Of a DNA stretch of 42,684 nucleotides, positions 24,309-30,048 are shown in pieces (position 1 is the first letter of the stretch; the number at the start of each line of letters is the position of its first letter). Position numbers and translations under genes: made by a program. The notes below the pieces were generated by a model. It saw nothing but the letters and a program-made list of their open reading frames with translations, made no database searches and was not told the origin of the DNA. Source of the stretch: a virus; IMG/VR virus record IMGVR_UViG_3300008012_000050, positions 1-42,684 of that record. One strand, given 5' to 3'.

Positions 24309-24987
24309 AAAGATACAACACTTTCCCGATTGGGAATCACAACCAATAAATGGTGAAACATTTTCACCATTCGGGCCAACTGTATATCTCGGAAAAGTAC
24401 ATGACGAATTTATAGATGAGTTGAATACACATATCACAAACCTAAATGCATCGGATGATGCAACAGATGTAAAAGGTCAACTTGCAGGTAGAGTTGAGAA
24501 ACAACTCTTTCTACAGGACTTGATATCTGATAAGTTAGAAGGACATATAAGACAACATATCGTAAACTTCACTAACCAACAGAACATGGGAATGGAAGAA
24601 CAGCATATAGTATCTGAAGCAGTTTGGTGCAATTGTGCATCAGCAAGAGATTTCAATCCAAGACACCAACATACAGGTAATTTCTCTTATGTTATCTACA
24701 CCAAAAACACTGTAGACCCTACAGATGTTGTCAACAACCCGTATGATAATGCACATGGTGACGACCCTAGTATTGCAGGTAATATAGAGCTACACTATGG
24801 TGAATCAATGTTTATGAATCAATCAAGATTTATGCATACACCAGTAGAAGGAGACATCCTAGTCTTCCCTGCATGGTTACAACATTCAGTATATCCATTC
24901 TATTGTGATGGAGAAAGATGGAGTGTTGCAGGAAACTATAGGTTTGCCACTTGGGAGGAACTTAACCCACCACAAGAAACAGACTAG
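24289..24987 (+). CDS. 2-oxoglutarate/Fe(II) oxygenase, TIGR02466-like
   Basis: 232 residues from ATG 24289, preceded by GAGAAAGAG; a TTG at 24250 in the same frame is unlikely. Core: VWCNCASARDFNPRHQHTGN, FSYVIYTKN, GDILVFPAWLQHSVYPFY with the distal His, and WSVAGNYRF. RHQH carries the metal His. It resembles the protein encoded at 21792 in layout, so the two may be old duplicates. The stop overlaps the GTG that could begin the next gene. Confidence 0.78.
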   Translation: MKPLSSKKIQHFPDWESQPINGETFSPFGPTVYLGKVHDEFIDELNTHITNLNASDDATDVKGQLAGRVEKQLFLQDLISDKLEGHIRQHIVNFTNQQNMGMEEQHIVSEAVWCNCASARDFNPRHQHTGNFSYVIYTKNTVDPTDVVNNPYDNAHGDDPSIAGNIELHYGESMFMNQSRFMHTPVEGDILVFPAWLQHSVYPFYCDGERWSVAGNYRFATWEELNPPQETD

Positions 24988-25004
24988 TGTACGGGATTAA
25001 GAAC

Positions 25005-25685
25005 ATGAAGACCGATGAATGGGTCGGTCTTTACATGCATATACCTAAGACTGGTGGAAGTCGACTGAGAAATTCCATATACGAACAATTGGATACAGGT
25101 GATTACGACTGTTTCTGTACTCAAATGTCTAAGGTATTACCTATCAATCAGAGAACCCTCGACTCACTCAATGTCGATGGACTAGCACATCTAACCTTAG
25201 ACCAAGCATTTCAAGTATTCCCAACACTGGATGATTGGATAACAGAGAACAACATAGATGTCTTCACCATTACTCGTAATCCCTATGAGAGATTTGTATC
25301 GTGCCTTAGGTTTCTACCTACTATGATGCAACATGGAATAGACAAGGGAGATAAGATACCAAGATATGGTGGAAGTATGACACCCAGTGAATTTCATGCA
25401 ATTGTAACTACGAGTTTGTTTCGTCAGCAAAGTGATTGGATAAACAGAGATGGTACACCTTACACTAGAGTGTTACATTTAGATGAAATTACGGGTAAGT
25501 CAAATGTTCACATCACAGAAAACCTATACTGTGATTTCAGTAAAACGGATGGGTCAACGGAACAAGTTGCAGAACATATTCATAAGAGTTCCTATGTCAT
25601 TCCTAAATTCACACTGGATGAAGAGACAAAGAAATTCGTGCAATGGTTATGGGCTGACGACATCAAAAACCCTCTAGTCAGATAG
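25005..25685 (+). CDS. Sulfotransferase-like protein
   Basis: 226 residues from ATG 25005; GTG 24987 in frame is the other possible start. MHIPKTGGSRLRNSIY is the 5'-phosphosulfate loop of PAPS-dependent sulfotransferases, and FTITRNPYERFVSCL is the 3'-phosphate motif (Arg and Ser present). It would move sulfate from PAPS to a sugar or protein hydroxyl. Next to a run of hydroxylases, it could act on groups those enzymes make; that is inference. PAPS must come from the host. Confidence 0.78.
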   Translation: MKTDEWVGLYMHIPKTGGSRLRNSIYEQLDTGDYDCFCTQMSKVLPINQRTLDSLNVDGLAHLTLDQAFQVFPTLDDWITENNIDVFTITRNPYERFVSCLRFLPTMMQHGIDKGDKIPRYGGSMTPSEFHAIVTTSLFRQQSDWINRDGTPYTRVLHLDEITGKSNVHITENLYCDFSKTDGSTEQVAEHIHKSSYVIPKFTLDEETKKFVQWLWADDIKNPLVR

Positions 25686-25703
25686 ACTCATTTGTTGTAT
25701 AAT
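25675..25703 (+). promoter_or_regulatory. Possible promoter of the porin gene
   Basis: TATAAT at 25698-25703 with a weak -35 TAGTCA 17 bases upstream. It lies 20 bases before ATG 25724. The -10 is perfect and the -35 poor, and it does not have the CTTGACAATGC signature. Confidence 0.4.
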
Positions 25704-25723
25704 ATATGGTTAGGAGGTATATT

Positions 25724-26326
25724 ATGAAAAATATACTATTAGGACTATTTGTCCTATCAACGTCTGCATTTGCAGATATAAATGGAAGCATTGGTTATTC
25801 AAGTGACTATATGTGGAGAGGTGTCAGTCAATCGGCAGGTGCATCATCATTAAACGCAGGTATCGAATTGGATTCTAACGGATTCTTTGTTGGTGCATGG
25901 GTAGGTGAGGTGGACTTCGGTGACGAAGCAACTCAAGAGAGAGACCTATATCTAGGATATAACTTAGATGTCATGGACAATTTAGACGTTCAGTTGGGTC
26001 TCATTCAGTATCGTTATGACAAAGGTGATTACGATACAGTAGAAGAGGGATTTGTAAAGGTAGGATATAACAATCTAACCCTTTCATATTTCTTAGATAC
26101 GGATACTGAAAACGACTATGCACATATATCATATGATTTATGGTTTGTGAATAGTGTTGATGCTAGTATTGGATATGGATATCATGGTGAGGACGATGAC
26201 TTCTCTACATTGACTATATCTAAAGATATCAATAACTTTACACTAAGTGCAATGGTTATGTTAGACGAAGCATTTGAGAATCAAACAACTGATTCAGTAT
26301 CATTCGGATTATCTTATAATTTCTAA
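25724..26326 (+). CDS. TorF/Gcw_chp-type outer-membrane beta-barrel protein
   Basis: 200 residues from ATG 25724, with TAGGAGG seven bases upstream; the in-frame start at 25706 would bury the signal peptide. Residues 1-17 are a Sec signal (MKNILLGLFVLSTSAFA) with cleavage before Asp. The mature part begins with NGSIGYSSDYMWRGVSQS, diagnostic of the TorF putative porin family of proteobacteria. Alternating beta strands follow, ending in Phe (SFGLSYNF), the BAM recognition signal. It should sit in the host outer membrane during infection. Likely acquired from a bacterium. Roles could be blocking superinfection or aiding uptake; not shown. Confidence 0.85.
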   Translation: MKNILLGLFVLSTSAFADINGSIGYSSDYMWRGVSQSAGASSLNAGIELDSNGFFVGAWVGEVDFGDEATQERDLYLGYNLDVMDNLDVQLGLIQYRYDKGDYDTVEEGFVKVGYNNLTLSYFLDTDTENDYAHISYDLWFVNSVDASIGYGYHGEDDDFSTLTISKDINNFTLSAMVMLDEAFENQTTDSVSFGLSYNF

Positions 26327-26349
26327 GATAACCACGATATAATAAAGAC

Positions 26350-26375
26350 AGGGGTCGGTTGACCCCTTCTTTTTG
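26350..26375 (+). terminator. Intrinsic terminator after the porin gene
   Basis: AGGGGTC and GACCCCT pair (7 bp, GC-rich), loop GGTT, followed by TCTTTTTG. It is the clearest rho-independent terminator in the window. Confidence 0.88.
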
Positions 26376-26376
26376 T

Positions 26377-26383
26377 CTAAATA
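26377..26383 (+). promoter_or_regulatory. Late-promoter-like box CTAAATA
   Basis: CTAAATA directly follows the terminator T-run and faces the small gene at 26495. Confidence 0.4.
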
Positions 26384-26387
26384 CTAT

Positions 26388-26407
26388 TGTGACACACAGT
26401 TGTCACA
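26388..26407. promoter_or_regulatory. TGTGAC/GTCACA inverted repeat
   Basis: TGTGAC and GTCACA, 8 bases apart, form a perfect 6-bp inverted repeat; a further TGTCAC lies near 26422. It resembles a CRP half-site pair but with a 10-base rather than 6-base spacer between TGTGA and TCACA. It could be an operator in the 168-base gap. Confidence 0.35.
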
Positions 26408-26494
26408 TAACCGAAACAATTATGTCACGAAGACTAAGTAGGTAAAATACCGAAGTGCAGTTGACGGATAGTTTCAACATAACAGGAGATAACA

Positions 26495-26608
26495 ATGCTT
26501 AAATATGCATCATTGTCTGCCGAGTATCTTAAATCCTTCGCAGACAAAACACATTCATTAATGAAAACCAGTCGCATACAAAATGTATGGAGATTATTGG
26601 AAAAATAA
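26495..26608 (+). CDS. Possible 37-residue protein
   Basis: MLKYASLSAEYLKSFADKTH and a basic end (SRIQNVWRLLEK). AGGAGA lies six bases before the ATG, the best ribosome site in this gap. It follows a late-type box and inverted repeat, and precedes an early promoter. Amphipathic helix likely. No homolog recognised. Confidence 0.5.
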   Translation: MLKYASLSAEYLKSFADKTHSLMKTSRIQNVWRLLEK

Positions 26609-26609
26609 C

Positions 26610-26639
26610 TTGACAAGACTCATGTGTTCATAGTATAAT
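26610..26639 (+). promoter_or_regulatory. Early-type promoter TTGACA-18-TATAAT
   Basis: CTTGACAAG, 18-base spacer, TATAAT. Six bases separate it from ATG 26646, as at 19599. Confidence 0.75.
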
Positions 26640-26645
26640 GGACAC

Positions 26646-26972
26646 ATGGGTATGATTAATTTAGGGTCATCATTACGATATGGGCCCCATGGTAAACGAA
26701 GGAAAACGAAAGCATTTTCAAAACCTTCTAAATACAAACAAATGATAAACGTCCAACAGAAACTGTTTGACCAAGTCATGAAAGAAATAAAGGAAGAATA
26801 TCCATCATACGAGGGAACGAGTATGGGTGCTATCACACCTAAACAAGAACCCATGCAATACACTGGTGAACGAAAGTTAATCGGTATTGCAACGATGCAT
26901 AAATCCAATGCAGTTCCTATCTTTGAAGACGATAAGGAACATGCAATCGATATAGCACGTATGAGAAGATAA
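26646..26972 (+). CDS. Small basic conserved phage protein, early
   Basis: 108 residues. A basic N-terminus (SSLRYGPHGKRRKTKAFSKP) and a C-terminal signature IGIATMHKSNAVPIFEDDKE ... IARMRR, which I recall from T4-like marine phages. Function unknown. ATG 26646 lies at the predicted transcript start of a strong promoter; ATG 26652 would shorten it by two residues. The early promoter suggests a role soon after infection. Confidence 0.7.
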   Translation: MGMINLGSSLRYGPHGKRRKTKAFSKPSKYKQMINVQQKLFDQVMKEIKEEYPSYEGTSMGAITPKQEPMQYTGERKLIGIATMHKSNAVPIFEDDKEHAIDIARMRR

Positions 26973-26979
26973 CTAAATA
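26973..26979 (+). promoter_or_regulatory. Late-promoter-like box CTAAATA
   Basis: CTAAATA lies 40 bases before ATG 27020, whose own GGAGA ribosome site is at 27009. Confidence 0.4.
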
Positions 26980-27019
26980 TAACAAACGCACAACACATTT
27001 ATATTATGGAGATTATATA

Positions 27020-27940
27020 ATGGCAACAGAAATCGTACTGATAAAAAACGGCAACACCACTGCAGAAGAAGTTAACTCTGCATACATTAGACTCAAAAAC
27101 TTACGAGTCGATATTATTTACCCTAAAGACCACAACACCGTCACCTTTCATTGTTATACCAATACAGGAACAGATGGACTCTTAGACGAAATCAATCCAA
27201 TCGAATTTGAGTCGTTAGCAGGAGTCAACCCCGAATCACCATGGAATAAGATACTACTCATGAACAGAGGAGTCGGTGGATTCAAAGACAGAGAGAATCA
27301 GAACATTAAACTGCTTATTATGGACACCAAACTCTTTCCAAGGAATACCTGTCAGAACACCATATTATCGTTTATCAATGCAAAAGGTAAAACCATGGAT
27401 GTCCATGAGATACTCGAACCCGACACCATACAAACGATTAAAGACCAAGAACTACCTTATATGGTGATGCCGACTAAGTGGTGGACAGACGAAGACACCA
27501 CGACACAAACGGAATATGCACACTTCTTCACTGCATTCAACTACAGAGATTTACATGAGATATACGAAACATTCAAAGCAAACCCAGTCGAACTGATTAA
27601 CACCTACGGAGACACCAAACAAGGAGTCCAAAAGTACATCGAAGACACTTTCAGAGGAGTGGTATTACCTACAGGATGTGGAGAGTTCGGAATATACTAC
27701 ATCAACAACGAAGAATCCAACCAAAGACTCATACAAGAATGGGAAGACAATGTGAAGTGCTATTTCCCTGCAGAATGGTCAATCCCCAATGAGGAAGACA
27801 TGGATGCAGACTATATCTCCTACGGACACGAATGGAGAGATATATCAGAACAATCCAAGTTCGTCTATGCACAAACCCAAGACGAAGATACTCACACAAC
27901 AGCTGACCTCTACTTCAGAACATGGATACACAAAGAGTAA
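27020..27940 (+). CDS. Phage protein of unknown function, 306 residues
   Basis: MATEIVLIKNGNTTAEEVNS opens an alpha/beta protein with many Asp, Glu, Thr and Trp. No motif is recognised (no Walker, metal or SAM pattern). The segment WWTDEDTTTQTEYAHFFTAF and the late GCGEFGIYYINNEES are the most distinctive. Codon use looks more C-ending (GACACC, CCCGAC) than in genes either side, hinting at separate acquisition along with the next gene. It overlaps the downstream oxygenase by 19 bases. Preceded by a late box. Confidence 0.65.
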   Translation: MATEIVLIKNGNTTAEEVNSAYIRLKNLRVDIIYPKDHNTVTFHCYTNTGTDGLLDEINPIEFESLAGVNPESPWNKILLMNRGVGGFKDRENQNIKLLIMDTKLFPRNTCQNTILSFINAKGKTMDVHEILEPDTIQTIKDQELPYMVMPTKWWTDEDTTTQTEYAHFFTAFNYRDLHEIYETFKANPVELINTYGDTKQGVQKYIEDTFRGVVLPTGCGEFGIYYINNEESNQRLIQEWEDNVKCYFPAEWSIPNEEDMDADYISYGHEWRDISEQSKFVYAQTQDEDTHTTADLYFRTWIHKE

Positions 27941-28548
27941 TCGACCACTATTCTCATGTAAGCTATCCAAACTTCTTTACAGAGGACGAATGCAAACACA
28001 TAGGGTACATACTCACACGGGACGAGCATAAGATATTAGAGATAAAGAACACCTCTAAGTCCGTATATAAGGGACTCACCAAACAACACCAAGTCTACAA
28101 TTGGCTACAACACCCCGACATCAGACCACTGAATATACCCAAACGTATCTTCCAACTACCCGAATTCCAAGACGAAGACGAACTAAGAATCCAATGCTGG
28201 GGGAACATACTACGACACGGAGAAGACCTATTAACTCACAATCACGGTCATGATATAGAAGACGAAGAAAAACAAGCAGGAATGCAACACTTCTATGCAA
28301 TGAACACCTTTATAGACGGTCAAGACCCCTCGTATACACACTATGATGATACAGGTAAGACTGAGAATGTAAGGGGAGAACTCCATGTGATTGGATGCTT
28401 ACTTATGCATGGTGTAAGAAGGAATATGTATAAGAAACCACGAATAAGTCTTGCAATGGACGTACATCTCAAAGAAGCATTCGATACCATACCCAATGAG
28501 TATCTAAAATATCGTATATTACCCTTTAAAAGGAGTGAAGTAGGATGA
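27922..28548 (+). CDS. Putative 2OG-oxygenase-like protein
   Basis: 208 residues. YPNFFTEDECKHIGYIL at the N-terminus is typical of phage P4H-like proteins. IQCWGNILRHGEDLLTHNHG carries candidate metal His residues. RGELHVIGCLLMHGVRRNMY and RISLAMDV could be the distal His and the Arg strand. The pattern is less clean than in other family members here, so activity is uncertain. It shares the C-ending codon bias of the upstream gene and ends in ATGA with a tiny basic reading frame. Confidence 0.6.
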   Translation: MDTQRVIDHYSHVSYPNFFTEDECKHIGYILTRDEHKILEIKNTSKSVYKGLTKQHQVYNWLQHPDIRPLNIPKRIFQLPEFQDEDELRIQCWGNILRHGEDLLTHNHGHDIEDEEKQAGMQHFYAMNTFIDGQDPSYTHYDDTGKTENVRGELHVIGCLLMHGVRRNMYKKPRISLAMDVHLKEAFDTIPNEYLKYRILPFKRSEVG

Positions 28549-28631
28549 TTTACAATAGACTTGCATCAGCATCCTATGGAGAAGGACGAAAGTACTTTAG
28601 ATGGTGGTTGAGAGTGTGGTGTAGACGTTGA
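28545..28631 (+). CDS. Possible 28-residue Arg/Trp-rich peptide
   Basis: MIYNRLASASYGEGRKYFRW followed by WLRVWCRR. It overlaps the upstream stop as ATGA, with AAAAGGAG ten bases before. Its high Arg/Trp/Tyr content resembles membrane-active or nucleic-acid-binding peptides. Small size leaves it unproven. Confidence 0.4.
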   Translation: MIYNRLASASYGEGRKYFRWWLRVWCRR

Positions 28632-28717
28632 TTCTAAAGGGGATTTAATATAATTTCTCGGAGTCCAATCAGCGTATGAATATAATGTGTGTGGAAGTGT
28701 GCAGAAGTGTGTAATTA

Positions 28718-28739
28718 TATTGGTATTCTATCGGTATTC
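28718..28739. repeat. Tandem 11-bp repeat
   Basis: TATTGGTATTC is immediately followed by TATCGGTATTC (10 of 11 identical). Iteron-like, in a non-coding region. Confidence 0.6.
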
Positions 28740-28830
28740 GGATGTATGTGAATTTCTTTGATTTGCTGCTGTTGTTCGGAGACCCTAACCACCTATTTTA
28801 TTCGGAGTCAACCCCTCTGAAACCCCTACG

Positions 28831-28843
28831 GCTACAACGTTTC
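28831..28843. repeat. 13-bp direct repeat, copy 1
   Basis: GCTACAACGTTTC, identical to 28908-28920, 77 bases apart. Confidence 0.7.
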
Positions 28844-28861
28844 CGAGACCCCTCTGAGAAC

Positions 28862-28881
28862 CTCTAAGGTACTCTAAGAAC
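28862..28881. repeat. 20-bp inverted repeat, left arm
   Basis: CTCTAAGGTACTCTAAGAAC. Its reverse complement occurs at 29807-29826 with one mismatch; 14 bases are exact. Confidence 0.75.
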
Positions 28882-28907
28882 TGGAGAGACCCTCCGAGAA
28901 CCCCGCA

Positions 28908-28920
28908 GCTACAACGTTTC
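28908..28920. repeat. 13-bp direct repeat, copy 2
   Basis: GCTACAACGTTTC, ending eight bases before the TTGACA of the 28928 promoter, so a factor bound here would touch RNA polymerase. Confidence 0.7.
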
Positions 28921-28927
28921 TAGACAC

Positions 28928-28957
28928 TTGACAATGCCCCCCACTTTTTGTTATAGT
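28928..28957 (+). promoter_or_regulatory. Early-type promoter TTGACA-18-TATAGT
   Basis: CTTGACAATGC, 18-base spacer, TATAGT. The only ATG at the expected start (28964) opens just three codons (ATG ATG AAT TAA), so the product is probably RNA. Confidence 0.7.
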
Positions 28958-28963
28958 ACTACC

Positions 28964-29131
28964 ATGATGAATTAATAAAGTAACAGCAGAACTCCCCTAA
29001 TTGGCTGTGACTATGGGGTGGAGAGAGGAGACAAGAGAGGCGTCTTAGTTATTGTTCTTCCCTTCATTACTACTAGAGTAAGACTAAGAACACAAGAATC
29101 CGAGAATGAAACATAAGAACCCTCTCGGATT
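28964..29131 (+). ncRNA. Candidate small RNA
   Basis: About 168 bases run from the predicted start of the 28928 promoter to the end of a 9-bp hairpin, with no open frame of note. Weaker pairings exist inside (TCTTAGT near 29043 with ACTAAGA near 29083). No T-run marks the 3' end, so that boundary is a guess. Confidence 0.35.
29097..29131. other. 9-bp perfect hairpin
   Basis: AATCCGAGA and TCTCGGATT, loop of 17 bases, just upstream of the 29147 promoter. No T-tract follows. Confidence 0.5.
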
Positions 29132-29146
29132 AGTTGTATATGGGCC

Positions 29147-29176
29147 TTGACAATGCTACCGATAAAAGGTTATACT
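29147..29176 (+). promoter_or_regulatory. Early-type promoter TTGACA-18-TATACT
   Basis: CTTGACAATGCTACC, identical for 15 bases to the promoter at 19164; 18-base spacer, TATACT. It reads into the small genes from 29186. Confidence 0.78.
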
Positions 29177-29185
29177 ATGTACATA

Positions 29186-29302
29186 ATGACAAATATAGGA
29201 GACATTATGAAAACACTTAAAGACTTAGGACTATTGGATGCTGACTTCTTACAGGGGTTAACACCATTCGTATTAGCATTGGTTATCGGAGTGGTATCAT
29301 AA
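29186..29302 (+). CDS. Tiny membrane-type protein (38 or 31 residues)
   Basis: Two in-frame starts are plausible. ATG 29186 lies nine bases after the -10 (near-leaderless); ATG 29207 has TAGGAGA upstream. The product is MKTLKDLGLLDADFLQGLTP plus a hydrophobic end (FVLALVIGVVS), a single short span. The stop shares TAATG with the next gene. Function unknown. Confidence 0.55.
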   Translation: MTNIGDIMKTLKDLGLLDADFLQGLTPFVLALVIGVVS

Positions 29303-29424
29303 TGTATGTATTAACGATTGGTAGTATTGTTTACCTCTATGACAATGAGAAAGATGCTCGTAAAGCCTTTCATCAGTCTGTTGCAAAGAATGGTATCAAT
29401 AACGTAAAGGTGACCTATGTATGA
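29302..29424 (+). CDS. Small protein, 40 residues
   Basis: MYVLTIGSIVYLYDNEKDAR and KAFHQSVAKNGINNVKVTYV. It looks like a complete small alpha/beta unit (strand-helix-strand). It is coupled at both ends (TAATG upstream; 8-base overlap with the next gene), within an early transcript. Function unknown. Confidence 0.55.
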   Translation: MYVLTIGSIVYLYDNEKDARKAFHQSVAKNGINNVKVTYV

Positions 29425-29653
29425 TTTAAGTGATAAGAATATGCTGAGTGGTGTACACTTATCCACAGGTTATCCCATTGACATACAGTTGACTAACCAA
29501 GAGATGGTATTAGCGACCCTTAAGCAGGGTGATATCAACTCTGCATGGGAGAGTATGTGTGCTTTGGTGCTTAGAAGGACGGGTATAGAGATTATCGGAC
29601 AGATTGAGATAGATTCTATAGTGGTTAATGGAAATAAAAGGAAATTCCACTAG
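29417..29653 (+). CDS. Small protein, 78 residues, unknown function
   Basis: MYDLSDKNMLSGVHLSTGYP ... QEMVLATLKQGDINSAWESM ... RRTGIEIIGQIEIDSIVV. Mixed alpha/beta, soluble. The start is preceded by AAAGGTG and overlaps the 40-residue gene. It closes the early mini-operon from the 29147 promoter. Confidence 0.6.
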   Translation: MYDLSDKNMLSGVHLSTGYPIDIQLTNQEMVLATLKQGDINSAWESMCALVLRRTGIEIIGQIEIDSIVVNGNKRKFH

Positions 29654-29679
29654 ACAGAGACCCTCCTCTATAGTATAAT
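29651..29679 (+). promoter_or_regulatory. Promoter TAGACA-17-TATAAT
   Basis: TAGACA, 17-base spacer, TATAAT, overlapping the end of the 78-residue gene. It reads into a 395-base non-coding stretch, so an RNA product is likely. Confidence 0.55.
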
Positions 29680-29685
29680 AGATGT

Positions 29686-29890
29686 ATAAGTCCGACTAGG
29701 GAAGGACATTCGGTATGAATCAAGTGAGTCCCTAGAGTTATCTACTGAGAAGGTCGTGTGGGCATGAGAGAGACCCACCCAGTTTGAGAGAGAGCGCCTC
29801 TGAGACGTTCTGAGAGTACCTTAGAGTATTCTTGGTGTGTTGACAGGGGGTCGTTCTCTGAGTGCCTTAGAACAGTACTGAGGGACTCCT
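29686..29890 (+). ncRNA. Candidate structured RNA
   Basis: Downstream of the 29651 promoter, stems can form: CTAGGGA/TCCCTAG (29696/29729) enclosing ATTC-GGTAT-GAAT; GTGGG/CCCAC (29758/29774); and an 11-bp imperfect stem GAGTGCCTTAG/CTGAGGGACTC (29860-29888). No reading frame of note. The 3' end is uncertain. Confidence 0.35.
29807..29826. repeat. 20-bp inverted repeat, right arm
   Basis: GTTCTGAGAGTACCTTAGAG; reverse complement of 28862-28881 with one mismatch. The two arms enclose the tiny early genes. Confidence 0.75.
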
Positions 29891-29977
29891 AGGAATATTT
29901 GGATGGCGACTAAACCCCCACCCTAAATGTTTCTCAAAGGAATATAAGTACCCATCGAAATTTTTTTTTGGGGTATT

Positions 29978-29997
29978 AAAAAGGGTATACCTTTTTT
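29978..29997. terminator. Weak terminator-like hairpin
   Basis: AAAAAGG, loop GTATA, CCTTTTTT. It has a U-tract but only two G-C pairs, so it would be weak. It lies just before the promoter of the ATPase-nuclease gene. Confidence 0.35.
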
Positions 29998-30008
29998 CCA
30001 AGAAATAT

Positions 30009-30016
30009 GATATAAT
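30009..30016 (+). promoter_or_regulatory. Extended -10 promoter of the ATPase-nuclease gene
   Basis: TGATATAAT-type extended -10 (TG at 30008-30009, TATAAT 30011-30016), no good -35. The transcript leader would be ~25 bases and contains TAGGAGA before ATG 30049. Confidence 0.55.
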
Positions 30017-30048
30017 ATAATTGTACGATAAAATAGGAGACTAATACA

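Larger units (their letters stand above)
28632..29185. other. Non-coding, repeat-bearing, GC-richer stretch (left half)
   Basis: No convincing gene. It holds a tandem 11-base repeat (28718-28739), a 13-base direct repeat (28831/28908), many CTC[TC]GAGA words, one arm of a 20-base inverted repeat (28862-28881), two early-type promoters (28928 and 29147) and a 9-bp hairpin (29097-29131). It could contain a replication origin and/or small RNAs. Confidence 0.6.
29654..30048. other. Non-coding structured stretch (right half)
   Basis: No gene seen. It holds a promoter at its left edge, several hairpins (29696-29735, 29758-29778, 29860-29888), the right arm of the 20-base inverted repeat, more CTCTGAGA words, a T9 run at 29961, an A/T-rich hairpin (29978-29997) and the extended -10 promoter of the next gene. 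Confidence 0.6.

Noticed and set aside
26388-26407. CRP-binding site
   Set aside because: TGTGA and TCACA are present but 10 bases apart, not 6, and no promoter is in the correct position; kept only as an unexplained inverted repeat.
28964-28975. Start codon at the 28928 promoter
   Set aside because: ATG ATG AAT TAA ends after three codons; no useful product, so the transcript is treated as a candidate RNA.
28632-30048. CRISPR array
   Set aside because: Repeats are short (11-20 bases), few, and not evenly spaced by unique spacers.
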